This document shows positions 10,287-19,709 of a stretch of DNA of 35,785 nucleotides, one piece after another. The notes beneath the pieces are model-generated. The model had not been told where the DNA came from. It searched no databases and saw only the letters and a list, made by a program, of their open reading frames with translations. Made by a program: the position numbers and the translations under genes. This DNA comes from Mastigamoeba balamuthi (Eukaryota; Evosea; Mastigamoebida; Mastigamoebidae). The stretch's first letter is position 1, and each line of letters opens with the position of its first letter. The stretch lies in assembly GCA_902651635.1 (NCBI GenBank), contig CACRSC010000003.1, forward strand, positions 101,515-137,299, written 5' to 3'.

Positions 10287-10650
10287 CGGCGAGGGCGGGC
10301 CCGCACCGCGGTCGCTTGTTTTGTGGGCTTATGTTTCTTTCTGTTCTGCACTGTTCTGTTTTGACTGCATCGGATTCCGAGGTTGCGCGGAACCCCCAAG
10401 TCCAGTAACTGCACACAACGTTCTCCTGTCGTTAGTTGCCTGCCACTCTTATGCGCCAAAACACACGCCCATGAGTCGTTCCTACTGACCAAATACAACC
10501 GTCATTCACTGCCACGCCTCCGCCCTGACGAAGAAGTGCCGTCACGAACCGGTTGGGAAAAAAGATCTAGATTCATCCTCGATTCTAGTAGTAGCACAAT
10601 TCAGCGAGGTGAGTCGCCCGGCGGTTTCTCGACCGGCACGTACGCGGCGA
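10287..10650. promoter_or_regulatory. Spacer between kinase stop and PI3K start
   Basis: 364 bp between genes in the same direction. The left part, with T-rich TTTGTTTTGTGGGCTTATG-like sequence, is probably the kinase 3' UTR. The right part precedes the chosen PI3K ATG. A GAGGTGAGTC string near 10609 looks like a splice donor, so a 5'-UTR intron is possible. No core promoter element is evident. Confidence 0.4.
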
Positions 10651-13600
10651 ATGAACTCTGTTCAGGTCCACGTGAGCTCGCCCCCCGTGAGCCCCGATCC
10701 CTCCCCCAACCTCGAGGCGTGCAGGTGCTCCTGCCCAACGGCTCAGCGGTCAGCGTGGGCGCCACCAGCAAGTCGTCAGTCGACGCTGTCAAGGTCTCCT
10801 CAGCACAGCGCCACTGCCCCCCCAGACTCCCCACTCCGCCCGCCCGCAGGAGCCAGCTGACTCCCCCCTCTCCTGCGCATGTCAGCGGCTGGTGCTCGCT
10901 GCAAGCCCGGCGTCGTTCCCCCTGGGCCTTGCGGATGTCGTGCTCGGGCTCTCAGAGGTCGCTGCTGCCCCCTCTCCCCACTCCCCTCCTCCACCAGAGA
11001 CGCTCACCGCGCAGTACCGCACAGGCATGCCTGTTCCGCGTGGAGTTCAAGAGGATCGCAGACGCCGCGCAGCAGGTCGCCGAGCAGTTCGACCGAGGTG
11101 GCCCGGTGACCATCAGAGCGTTCTCCAAGTCCGTCTCGCTCGCATCAGCGCGACACGGGGATCTCACAGGCACAGGAACAAGATCGAGACGATGGGGCTC
11201 TTGCCGCTGCGCTCCCGCTCCTGCTCCACTCCTGCACGCCGCCTGGCCACTGCGCCAGGGCCCCGCCAGCCGCCCGCGAGTACGAGCTCGCACACCAGGA
11301 GAGCGTCCGACTGCAACGAGGCCGTGCGGCGCAACAGTGCGCAGGCCCCTCCCACGACGGCCCTGCTGGCCACTGGCCTCGTCCCGCGGGGGGCCGCAGT
11401 CCCGCCGCCGAAGCCCCCGCGTGCCGAGACCCAGCCACTGCTGCGGGCAACGCCCGGCCATGCGGCCACCTCGCAAGTGAAGGTCACAGTGACACCGCCA
11501 AGAGACTCGTCGAAGCCGGGACAGCGATCACCAGTCGCCCCGCAGTTGCTGGCGCAATCGTGTTCACCCATAAGCGTCGCGCCCCCGTCGCTTCCATCGC
11601 AGCTGAGCCCGCTGGCGCTGTCTCCCAGGGCTCTGCCACCGCCTCCCTTAGTCCCTGCGTTCTCCGCTCTGGACAACCAGAGGACACCAAAGGAGGGTGC
11701 GGATGCACGCAGGACGCAGAGGCACCACCGCCCGAAACCCTCGCCACAGTGGAGTCCCCCGCCATCGCCGCCGCATCTGTGCGCGCCGCCACCACCTCCA
11801 TCGACCTCCGCCCCCGTGCCGTCGTCCGGGGACAGATCCCCGAGGAGCTCCAAGTCGATGGAGAGTTGCAAGGCAGAGCTGTTCGGAGGTGCCCGAGTGG
11901 CACAGCACACGATGGAGATCCCCAACCTCAAGGGCCTTGAGGTCTGCAGCTCTCACGAGATGCACTCAGTATCTAACACAGCGCTCTGACAGGCCCTCGG
12001 AATCGACGAGACGACTGGAGACGACCTCGAGTCTCTGCACTTCCACCTGACGATGAGGACGTAAGAGACAGACACAAACTAAATCGGAATTAACATGCAA
12101 CTACAGGAAGATACTGGAGGAGCTGAAGACGTGCGAGAGCAAGTGCGCGATCGGGCGTGTCGTGTGCCAGGCGCACTACACCGAGATGCCCGTGCCGCGC
12201 ACTTTCCCTCTGGTCGTCCCCATTTCGATCTCGTCGGCGTGGCCAACTCCCACGCAAGTCCACGTCGAGTGCAAAGGTGCTTCCATTATCACACCTCCTT
12301 TCTAACGCAAATCCATCCCAGTGGCTATGAGCGTCGCGGAGGCCCTCACCGTCGCGGGATACCCCACCTACGCAGTCATTCGGGTGCGACCTCGACAACG
12401 CTCCTCGCCCGGATTAACGAGGCACTGCAGATCAAAGGGACAAGACAGTACATCGTGAACACAGCTGCTCCTCTGCACTCGTTGTGTTACCTGCGCGACT
12501 GCGTTACCAGGAGGAAAGCCGTCGAGTTTTGCGTCGAAAGCCCAGACCAATATGCGGCCAAAGTACCACAAATTCGGTTTCCCTGTCATCGCATTAACCG
12601 AAGCGCATCAGTTCAAGGACGACAAGCCGCTCAGAGAAAACAACTTGTCCAGGGCTCAAAGCCAGTGCTTTCTCCTGTGCTACCCCATCAGTTCTGTTCT
12701 CCCAGAGCGCGAGCTTTGCATCAAGGTCGCCGGGATACACAACTTCTCCCTCTCGGTGTGTCCAATCCACAAAGCCGAAAGATAACATTTCGGCAGGCAC
12801 TTGGCGACGTTTTCGATGTCAGGCGCACGCTCTCTGACAGCAACATCGTCGTGTGGGTGGAGGCTGCGATGTACTCTATACAATCTCCAAAATACGTGCT
12901 GACACCATGCACGCACCAGCTTTTACGGCTCAACGAGGATCGACAAGAAGGTCATGAAAGCCGACGCACAATCGGACCTGACGTGGTTCGAGTGGCTGAA
13001 CAGCGGCCTAAGGATCAGAGACCTGCCCAAGGTGGCCCTTGGCTAGACTCCAGCGTCAACTGACAGCCGACCAAACAGGAGGCCAGAGTCTGCTTCACGG
13101 TCATCGCAGAGCAGAGGGCCAGGCGCGTCATCGTCGGCAAAGTTGCCCAGAGCCTCTTTGACCACCTCGGGGTCCTGCGCCAAGGGACGTTCCTGCTACA
13201 TCTTTGGCAGTTCCCGCCGGACGGCAGGCCGATATGTGCGTGACACTCAGGAATCACGAAATCCGACACGTGTGCGCAGGGACTCTGGCGAACAACCCGG
13301 AGAAGGCAGCGTTGGCTATGATTGTCGAATTTCCCTCGTACTCCGGGATTGCCCTCTACCGGGATGACCCTGACCCTAGCAACATTCAGCCCTCGCGAGA
13401 GCCTTCAGAGTACACGGTTGGCCAGATCGACGCCGTGCTCAACCTTGGTGAGCTTAACGTCCTGATCTCCGCTCTCGCAGCTGTCGCTAATACCGGGCCA
13501 GATCCTCTGCACGACCTGCAGCCCGACGAGAAGCTGCTGTTGTGGAACTATCGCGACTGGATGCGCAGGAACAGGCCCAGGTCGCTCTCGCGCGTGCTCC

Positions 13601-15505
13601 AGTCTGCCAACTGGCTCGACGCCTCGCTCAAGGCCGAGGCAGTCGGGCTGGCAGAGGCGTGGAACGTCACACCGTTCGAGGCCGTTGCTCTTCTGGACTC
13701 GATGCACATCGACTCTGCTGTCCGAAGCCGCGCTGTTCGAGCGCTCGGTGCGTTTTCAGACGAGGACCTCGTTGACTTCCTGCCCCCGCTCGTCGAGGTA
13801 TTACCGCCGTCAATGCTGGCTGCCTTTCTCACCATCCCCATCCATAGGCGCTGAAGTTCGAGCTGTTCCACCATTCGGTCCTGGCAGAGTTTCTGCTGAT
13901 ACGGGCTCTGCAGAACCAGCTCGGCGTCGGCCACTTTCTCTTCTGGCTCCTGCAGTCGGAGGCGCACGTGCCAGAGTACCGGCTGCGATACGGCCTGCTG
14001 ATCTCGACGTACCTGTGGGGATGCGGATCGCCGCGGCTGGAGCTCGGGACGCAGATGACGCTGGTGAAGCTGCTCACGGCAGTGCAGAAGAAGGTGAAGG
14101 AGACAGGGAACAGGAGGGCCATAGTGGAAGACGTGAGGCAGATTTCGACGTGGAGGGAGAAGTTCCCGCTGCCCACAAACCCGTCGTACGCTCCACAGCC
14201 ATACATTACATCCGATCTCACATCTCTCAGCGTCTACGTCGACCACATCGTGCCGGAGAAGTGCAAGTGCATGAGCTCGGCCACGGTCCGTGACAACATC
14301 AACAGTCTCCGGCTTACCCAAGCGCATCGCAGATCCCACTGTGGCTCGAGTTCTGCTCCACCGAAGGCTCGGAGGAGCGCAGGTCGCCCGTCATTTTCAA
14401 GGTGGGGGACGACCTCCGCCAGGACTGCCTCACTCTGAACGCGCTGAACATCATGGATAAGGCAACTCCGACCTCCAACAACACCCGTCTCTCCGCCACA
14501 GCTGATTCGTGCACGCAGCTGTGGAAAGCTGAGGGGCTGGACCTGAGGCTGTCCGTCTACCGCGCAGTGCCGACAGGGAACGAGGTCGGGTTCATCGAAA
14601 TCGTGAGCAACGCAAAGACTATCGGGGCCATCCAGAAGGCAAGCACCCGCATTCATTTCAGCTCGCTTCCGCTTTGCTCAAAAGCGCGCACATACAGGAA
14701 GAGAAGGGCATCACTGGCGCTCTCCAGAGGACCCCGCTCACGCTGTGGATGGAGCGACAAAACCCCAGAGGTGTGTCCGTTGATTTTGGCCCATCATTTG
14801 ACACCGCAGCCAGCCGAGGACAGGGAGCTGGCTGTCGAGAACTTTGTGCTGTCGTGCGCCGGGTACTGTGTCGCGACCTACGTGCTGGGCATAGGCGACA
14901 GGCACAACGACAACCTGAGTACGTCCCACATCCCCTGCCAGCCTGAGCTCGACTCAACGGCCCTCCGCCGCAGTGGTCGACACTTCGGGGCACCTGTTCC
15001 ACATCGACTTTGCGCACATACTGGGCAACACGATGAAGTGGGCAGGGTTCGACCGGGAGAAGGCCCCGTTCGTCCTCACAGAGGGTCCGCCAAGCAGCTG
15101 CAGCCGCTTGCCGCGATGCACTGACAGCGCCCGCAGAGTTTGTGTTCTTCATGGGCGGTTTCGAGAGCCCCAACTTCATCAAGTTCATCACGACGTGCTG
15201 TGCCGCCTACAACGTGCTGCGGCACAACTCGGCCATCTTCTTCAACATCTTCCGAATGGTCGCGCTCTTGCCCGAGGGCTGCAAGCAACACTCTCACAGC
15301 TGATCAGATGACGGGGGCCGGCATGCCGGAGCTGAGGGAGAAGAACGACCTGCTGTACTTCCGCGAGTCGTTCAAGCCCGAGATGAACGACGAGCAGGCG
15401 GCGTGCCATTTCATGGACATGATATACAGCTCCGTCCGCTGCACCACGACGCTCATCAACTTTCTCAGCCACTCCATCGCGCAGTCGGTCACAAAACTGC
15501 TGTAA
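10651..15505 (+). CDS. Phosphatidylinositol 3-kinase catalytic subunit, class I type
   Basis: Lipid kinase phosphorylating the 3-OH of phosphoinositides at membranes. Domains in order: an ABD-like start (exons 10651-10671, 10725-10793, 10850-10957, 10998 on; MNSVQVHVLLPNGSAVSV); a Pro/Ser-rich region (~11200-11980) with unresolved splicing; an RBD (LHFHLTMRT, VAMSVAEALTVAGYP, LQIKGTRQYIV, PLHSLCYLRDCV); a C2 domain (ELCIKVAGIHNFS, LRIRDLPKEARVCF); a helical PIK domain (DPLHDLQPDEKLLLWNYR); and a kinase domain. Kinase motifs: VIFKVGDDLRQD, GIGDRHNDNL (catalytic loop), HIDFAHILGN (activation loop). Introns defined by homology and phase: 12061-12106, 12277-12321, 13032-13078, 13236-13279, 13448-13501, 13798-13847, 14286-14332, 14462-14518 and 14639-14697 (both GC-AG), 14771-14813, 14919-14973, 15085-15136, 15259-15307. 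The RBD implies Ras-family input and the ABD implies a regulatory partner (family knowledge). The last exon (15308-15505) is partly duplicated near 19.3 kb. Confidence 0.93.
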
Positions 15506-15658
15506 GGGTGCGCTTCTGAACCCACTGCCTCTGTAGAGTGCATTGATACAAAACACGGTGCATATACGCAAGCTTCATGACACTGTTGTACATAGAGTGA
15601 GGAGCGTTTCATTCTCAGGCCGAGGAACCAGGACCCCGATTCATCGCTTAAGCTTCCT
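15506..15658. other. Convergent 3' spacer between PI3K and GT8 genes
   Basis: Only 153 bp separate the TAA of the plus-strand PI3K gene and the stop of the minus-strand glycosyltransferase gene, so both 3' UTRs and polyadenylation sites must fit, and probably overlap, here. No obvious AATAAA is seen on either strand. Confidence 0.5.
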
Positions 15659-16810
15659 TTATTCAACAGAGAGAGAGGCCAGAGAGGTATTGTGCTCAGG
15701 CTCCGGGTACATACTCGTCAAGAGCTCACGCACGGGCCCGGTGGCGTTGACGAGACGCCTACGGAGCAGCTCACCGGCCAGATCGTTTTGCTGCTTCCAG
15801 CGCGCAAAGTGCCTGCGGATGCATGGGATGTTCGAGCCTTTGCCGGCGTCCGGCCCCCTCTGGGCAACGGCTTCGTACGGTATGTTGGAGCTGCCTATGT
15901 GCACGATCTTGGGCCCTGTGAAGTTTGCGATCAGGCCGCGCTGGGCGCAGTCGCAGCGCGTGAGGAACCCAACGAAGCTGTCCGAGAGGACCTCGAAGTC
16001 GTTGCCGACCAGGGCTTGGACTATGTCCTGGTCTCCCTCGAAGATCTGCTGGTCTAGCATGCTCATAAGCGCTTCGTACGTTTTGTTGCTGGGCCGCAGA
16101 GACATCATGCCACTGTTGAGGAGCTTTCTTCCCCACGGCTGGCACCCCCAGTTATCCTGCATGCAGACCAATCTGATTACGCGATGGCGAATTAGCGATA
16201 TGAAGAGAAGGCAATGGTTATGGAGCGAAGGATTTCCGCACGGCGCCTTGACGTTGAAGAGATTGTCAATGTTCTCGTGGATCGCCACATCGACATCGAG
16301 AGAGACAACTCGGTCGAACAGACCACTGGTGTGGAAGACCTCGAGTTTGTTAAGCAGTGTCACCCAGCGATCCCTGCCGGGGATGAAGTTCGGGTGCGTC
16401 TTGTGCGGAGGAAGGCGCAGCACTCGAATTCCAGCGAGCTCCATTGCATCGATGGCTGTCTGAGTAACATGGGGGTCCACCAGGACGGCCCTCTGGCGCA
16501 GTGACCCGACATCGCGGAGGCCAGCATCGAGAGCAAGGACAGGACGCAGGAGGGAGTCGTCGGACATGTACGACACGTACGCCTGCCGCGCGAGGGGCTC
16601 GCCGGGGGTGGCTCCGTAGAGCTCCGGGGGCTTGAAGGCCACCGTCTTCCTAAGGTGTACGACAACGAAGGACCCTGCGAGAACAAGAAGCATGATGAAC
16701 AGCGCTAATGCCTTCGCGCAGCCCTTCACTCTGCGTGCTACTGCGCCCGCGGGCACAGTGGCATCCAGCGAGTCCGTCTTCAACAGAATGCACTGACTGG
16801 GACTTATCAT
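15659..16810 (-). CDS. Type II membrane glycosyltransferase, GT8-like (glycogenin/galactinol synthase type)
   Basis: Two exons (16810-16242 and 16172-15659) flank a 69-nt GTGCGG...ATCAG intron at 16173-16241, giving 360 aa. The intron is in frame with no stop, but removing it restores the continuous family motif KAPLVCMQDNWGCQ. A short cytosolic N-terminus is followed by one membrane segment (ALALFIMLLVLAGSFVVV), typical of Golgi/ER type II enzymes. The catalytic region shows ARQAYVSYMSDD, the DxD metal/nucleotide-sugar motif in RVVSLDVDVAIHENID, LLNSGMMSLRPS, DQDIVQALVG and GPKIVHIGSSNIPYE. Family members transfer a sugar from a UDP-sugar with retention of configuration; donor and acceptor cannot be read here. 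The start ATG is the first in a long open frame. The upstream spacer is shared with the rhomboid-like gene. Confidence 0.85.
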   Translation of the reverse strand: MISPSQCILLKTDSLDATVPAGAVARRVKGCAKALALFIMLLVLAGSFVVVHLRKTVAFKPPELYGATPGEPLARQAYVSYMSDDSLLRPVLALDAGLRDVGSLRQRAVLVDPHVTQTAIDAMELAGIRVLRLPPHKTHPNFIPGRDRWVTLLNKLEVFHTSGLFDRVVSLDVDVAIHENIDNLFNVKAPCGNPSLHNHCLLFISLIRHRVIRLVCMQDNWGCQPWGRKLLNSGMMSLRPSNKTYEALMSMLDQQIFEGDQDIVQALVGNDFEVLSDSFVGFLTRCDCAQRGLIANFTGPKIVHIGSSNIPYEAVAQRGPDAGKGSNIPCIRRHFARWKQQNDLAGELLRRRLVNATGPVRELLTSMYPEPEHNTSLASLSVE

Positions 16811-17030
16811 GATGCCTCTAATTTTTCAAATATAGAACAGTTCCAGCTATTTCACCCCTTCTCTTTTGATCTGAATTTCCAACTTTTTCTTTTTCTGAAA
16901 GCCCGATTCCATCTGCATCACCTCTGCGGCTGACCACTGAAAGACGTTTTTTTGGTTCAGACTTTTTCATTTCACTCCATTTTTTCAAATACTCCTCATT
17001 GTGCTACAGACCTCCTTAGGCGACGACCTC
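16811..17030. promoter_or_regulatory. T-rich bidirectional promoter region
   Basis: A 220-bp spacer lies between divergent starts (GT8 at 16810 minus, rhomboid-like at 17031 plus). It is strikingly pyrimidine-rich on the plus strand, with several T4-T7 runs (for example around 16927 and 16978), unlike the GC-rich genes either side. No TATA element is clear. Confidence 0.5.
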
Positions 17031-17832
17031 ATGCGTCCACCCCTGGCGGCAACGCTCTCTCTCATCGTACTGTTGGTTTACTTCATTGCCAACCTTGTGA
17101 CTGGAGGCCAACACAGCCCGTGTCTATCCCCCGCAACATTCCAAAGAAAGCTCTCTGCAGCAGGCTCGTTTCCTCCGTCTTCTCCGAGCAGAAGTTCTCA
17201 CTGGCTCTGACTCCTGCACCGCAGTAAACGGAATCTTCACGGCCCCGTTTATTCACAGAACGGTCGCACAGTTCGTCTCAAATCTTCTCTTGTTCGTAGC
17301 TGCCGCGGCCAGGTTCGAGAAGACACGTGGGACGCTAAGTCTAATGGCCATGCTCCCCGTGGCACTCTTTTCCCCGATTTTTGTTCATACCATGGTTTCC
17401 GAGATTTTATCCTATCTTGGAATCGAACCCCGGGCTCCATACGAGTGTGTCCATGGATCAGGCGCTGCAGCTCTTGCACTGCTCGCGATCTGTTGCGAGT
17501 CAAGCCCCAAGCTGGATCTCGAGCCCCTTGAGATCGCAGATGTGAGCATTTTGACTCCACCAGAGATTTATCCCTGGCTCGCCTTCTGCCTACTGGTCGC
17601 AGTATCGCCTTCAGTAGCGACGGCGATGTGGTGTGGTTCAGGACTGATCTGTGGATACTGCTGTGCGTGTCTCTACCCGCAACCCGATCTATCCGGGGTC
17701 TCACGCACCGGACGCAGGTATCTACTCGGGGATACTGCGTCTGTTGCCACCTCGCTGCTTTACAGCCTGGCTCCAATCTTCCAGGATCGCAAGGCCTTTT
17801 CCCAGTGTCTGTGCGTTCTGCGGATACGTTGA
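17031..17832 (+). CDS. Rhomboid-like multispan membrane protein (UBAC2/Derlin-type, probably inactive)
   Basis: Exons 17031-17096 and 17161 onward are joined by a 64-nt GTGACT...TGCAG intron, chosen because it joins the N-terminal membrane segment (LAATLSLIVLLVYFIANL) in frame to QQARFLRLLRAEVLTGSD. The rest looks like a rhomboid core: FTAPFIHRTVAQFVSNLLLF, a helix starting ARFEKTRGTLSLMAML, HGSGAAALALLAI and WLAFCLLVAVSPSVATAM. The GxSG nucleophile motif is not clear (HGSGAA instead) and no matching catalytic His is evident, so a pseudo-rhomboid of the UBAC2/Derlin kind is more likely than a protease. The end is uncertain: read straight, it stops at 17832; removing a possible 67-nt intron (17651-17717) gives GLICIYSGILRLLPPRC and runs on into the transporter frame. 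The next gene starts within 50-100 bp. Confidence 0.5.
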
Positions 17833-17878
17833 TCTGCCCAATGATCCGGTGGAAGATGGTGTCCATGTTGTCATAGAT

Positions 17879-18947
17879 ATGTGGCAATGTGTAGCAAGAG
17901 GTGTCTCCAGCAAATCCAGCTCCATGAAAGCAGGGGCGGTAGTCGTGTTACTGACATTGCAATTTGCTGCCCACACGATGACCGTGCGCTACTCACGTGC
18001 GGTTCTGCACGAGTCCTATGCACCCACAGCCCTTGTTCTACTCAGCGAATGTATCAAGGCGCTCATTTGCCTTATCGTTGTCGCAGTGCGGGAGGGCGGC
18101 GGCTTTAGAGCCGCAGGCTCAAGGGTCGCCACCGTCATCCGAGCTGTCCGACCCACGATGTTTGTCCCCGCCACCGCCTTTTTGGCACAGAACTTGCTGG
18201 TCATTGTCAGCCTCAAGTACCTCTCCCCAGCGACGTTCTCAATTCTCGTTCAATTGAAGACAGTATGGACAGTACTCTGGTCCATCAGCATTCTCGGTGA
18301 GCAGATGATCTATCATTTTTTCTTACCGGAGCTTACCTTGCCGCTGCTCAGGGAGGAGGTACAAAGCAGGCCACTGGAAGGCAATCGCGCTGCTGCTGCT
18401 TGCGTCTCTTTTGATTGACGTCAGCGCCTCGAGCTCGGGGCCTGAGCAACACTCGCTGGCGAGGATGGCAATGGGTATTGGGGCTGTGCTGGCTGTGGGT
18501 GTGCTGAGCGGGTTCAGCTCAGTCTTCCTCGAGTGGATCCTCAAGGACGCCTCACACACCTCCCTCTTCGAGTGCAATCTTCAGCTGGCCCTCTGCAGCC
18601 TCGTTCCGGCAATTATCAGCTGCATCGCGTTTCGCGGGTTCCCCGACGTGCTGCGCATCGTCCGCTTCCAGTCGGGCGCCACGGTTGCAATCGTCCTCCT
18701 CAGCGCCGTGGGCGGCATTCTCGTTGCAGGCGTCACCAAACTGCTGGACAGCATCGCCAAGTGCTTCACTGCCGGTGCTGGCATGTGCCTCACGACTGTC
18801 GCCAGCGCGGTCGTCTTCCATGACACGCTGTCCCGCTCCGTCCTCGTTGGCATCGCGGTGGCAGCCATCAGCATTTCCAACTTTGCCGCTGAGCAGCCTG
18901 CACCACAACAGCCAATCCCGACACAGGAACGTCAGCTAGCAGTTTGA
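17879..18947 (+). CDS. Nucleotide-sugar transporter, SLC35A-like
   Basis: Two exons (17879-18296 and 18352-18947) around a 55-nt GTGAGC...CTCAG intron give 337 aa, or 322 aa from the second in-frame ATG at 17924, which begins just before the first membrane segment and may be the true start. About ten membrane segments are visible. SLC35A-type motifs: LVLLSECIKALICLIVV, AFLAQNLLVIVSLKYLSPAT, FSILVQLKTVWTVLWSISIL, GFSSVFLEWILKDASHTSL, VGGILVAGVTKLLDSIAKCF and the C-terminal GMCLTTVASAVVFHDTLS. The family exchanges cytosolic UDP- or CMP-sugars for the nucleoside monophosphate across Golgi/ER membranes. The sugar cannot be deduced. With the nearby GT8 enzyme it fits luminal glycosylation, which is inference. 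The C-terminal tail is short and Gln/Pro-rich. Confidence 0.88.
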
Positions 18948-19276
18948 CTGCGAATGTGCGTACGGCCTGTGAGGAAGGGTGTTGTCGGATCTCAACAATG
19001 AGCACTCGATCGTTGTGCCAGTGCCGTTTGTCGAGCTAAGAGCCCCCGTGTCGATGCTGCTGATTGGCCTCTGCCAAATCAATTCCGCAGGCTATTTCAT
19101 TGGAAAAACCCTCCGGTGAAACGCCGTCGGGCTCAAGGCGGAAACGGAAACACGCACCCGCCAGATCTCGTCGGGAGAGAATCCAGAGTCCAACGGAAAT
19201 TCTCTCTAATCCAGTCACCCTCCAGGCTCAGTGAAAGCGGTACACATGAGACCAAGCGTGCACTGCAGCAAGGAAG
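18948..19276. other. Intergenic, nothing recognised
   Basis: This 329-bp stretch follows the transporter stop. All frames contain stops, and there is no conserved motif or repeat that I can match elsewhere in the window until the PI3K-derived fragment begins near 19277. Confidence 0.45.
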
Positions 19277-19474
19277 CATGTCGTCCGACATGCGGGAACA
19301 GAGGAGACGAACGACCTGCTGTACTTCTGCGAGTCGTTCAAGCCCGATATGAACGACGAGCAGGCTGCGTCGTTTCGTGGACATGATATACAACTCCGTC
19401 CGCTGCACCACAACGCTCATCAACTTTCTCAGCCACTCCATCGCGCAGTCGGTCACAAAACTGCTGTAAGGGTG
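19277..19474 (+). pseudogene. Duplicated 3'-terminal fragment of the PI3K gene
   Basis: The DNA closely matches the last exon of the PI3K gene (about 15311-15511), including the stop codon and the TAAGGGTGC that follows. Similarity starts weakly at about 19277 and is strong from about 19305. A one-base deletion in the segment encoding CHFMDMIY (GCGTGCCATTTC becomes GCGTCGTTTC) breaks the frame, and several substitutions are present. No upstream PI3K exons accompany it, so it cannot encode a kinase. Same orientation as the parent, about 4 kb away. Confidence 0.9.
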
Positions 19475-19709
19475 CCGAACTGCCTGCGTTTGGAGCAACA
19501 AGATAAAACCTTTTAATTGGTGGAATTCCATCTTCACCACGCGTGGAATCCACAATCCTCGCCCGGTCGAAGGTCTGTACTTTTCTGCAGAAGATACCCG
19601 AGATTGCTGCAGCAATCTGAAGATTGAGGAAATCCACGGCAGAGCCTCCCAGACAGTGTGCTCTCTCACAGCCGCACAGTCACCCCCCGCACAGTCACCC
19701 CACCGTAGC
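19475..19709. promoter_or_regulatory. Upstream region of the M20D amidohydrolase gene
   Basis: 235 bp between the PI3K fragment and the amidohydrolase ATG. Just before the start is a short repeated CACAGTCACCCC motif (19674-19703). The first part has no detectable match elsewhere in the window. Confidence 0.4.

Noticed and set aside
15304-15666. Minus-strand frame shared between the PI3K 3' end and the 19.4-kb copy, as a conserved small gene
   Set aside because: The sharing is explained by duplication of the PI3K exon; the plus-strand frame encodes the conserved PI3K C-terminus.
17420-17445. GGTTCGATTCC on the minus strand, resembling a tRNA T-arm
   Set aside because: The flanking bases do not form a T-stem or acceptor stem, and the place lies within the rhomboid-like coding sequence.
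17249-17887. Minus-strand open frame opposite the rhomboid-like gene, rich in Arg
   Set aside because: No hydrophobic or conserved pattern; the plus strand shows the membrane-segment periodicity expected for a real multispan protein.
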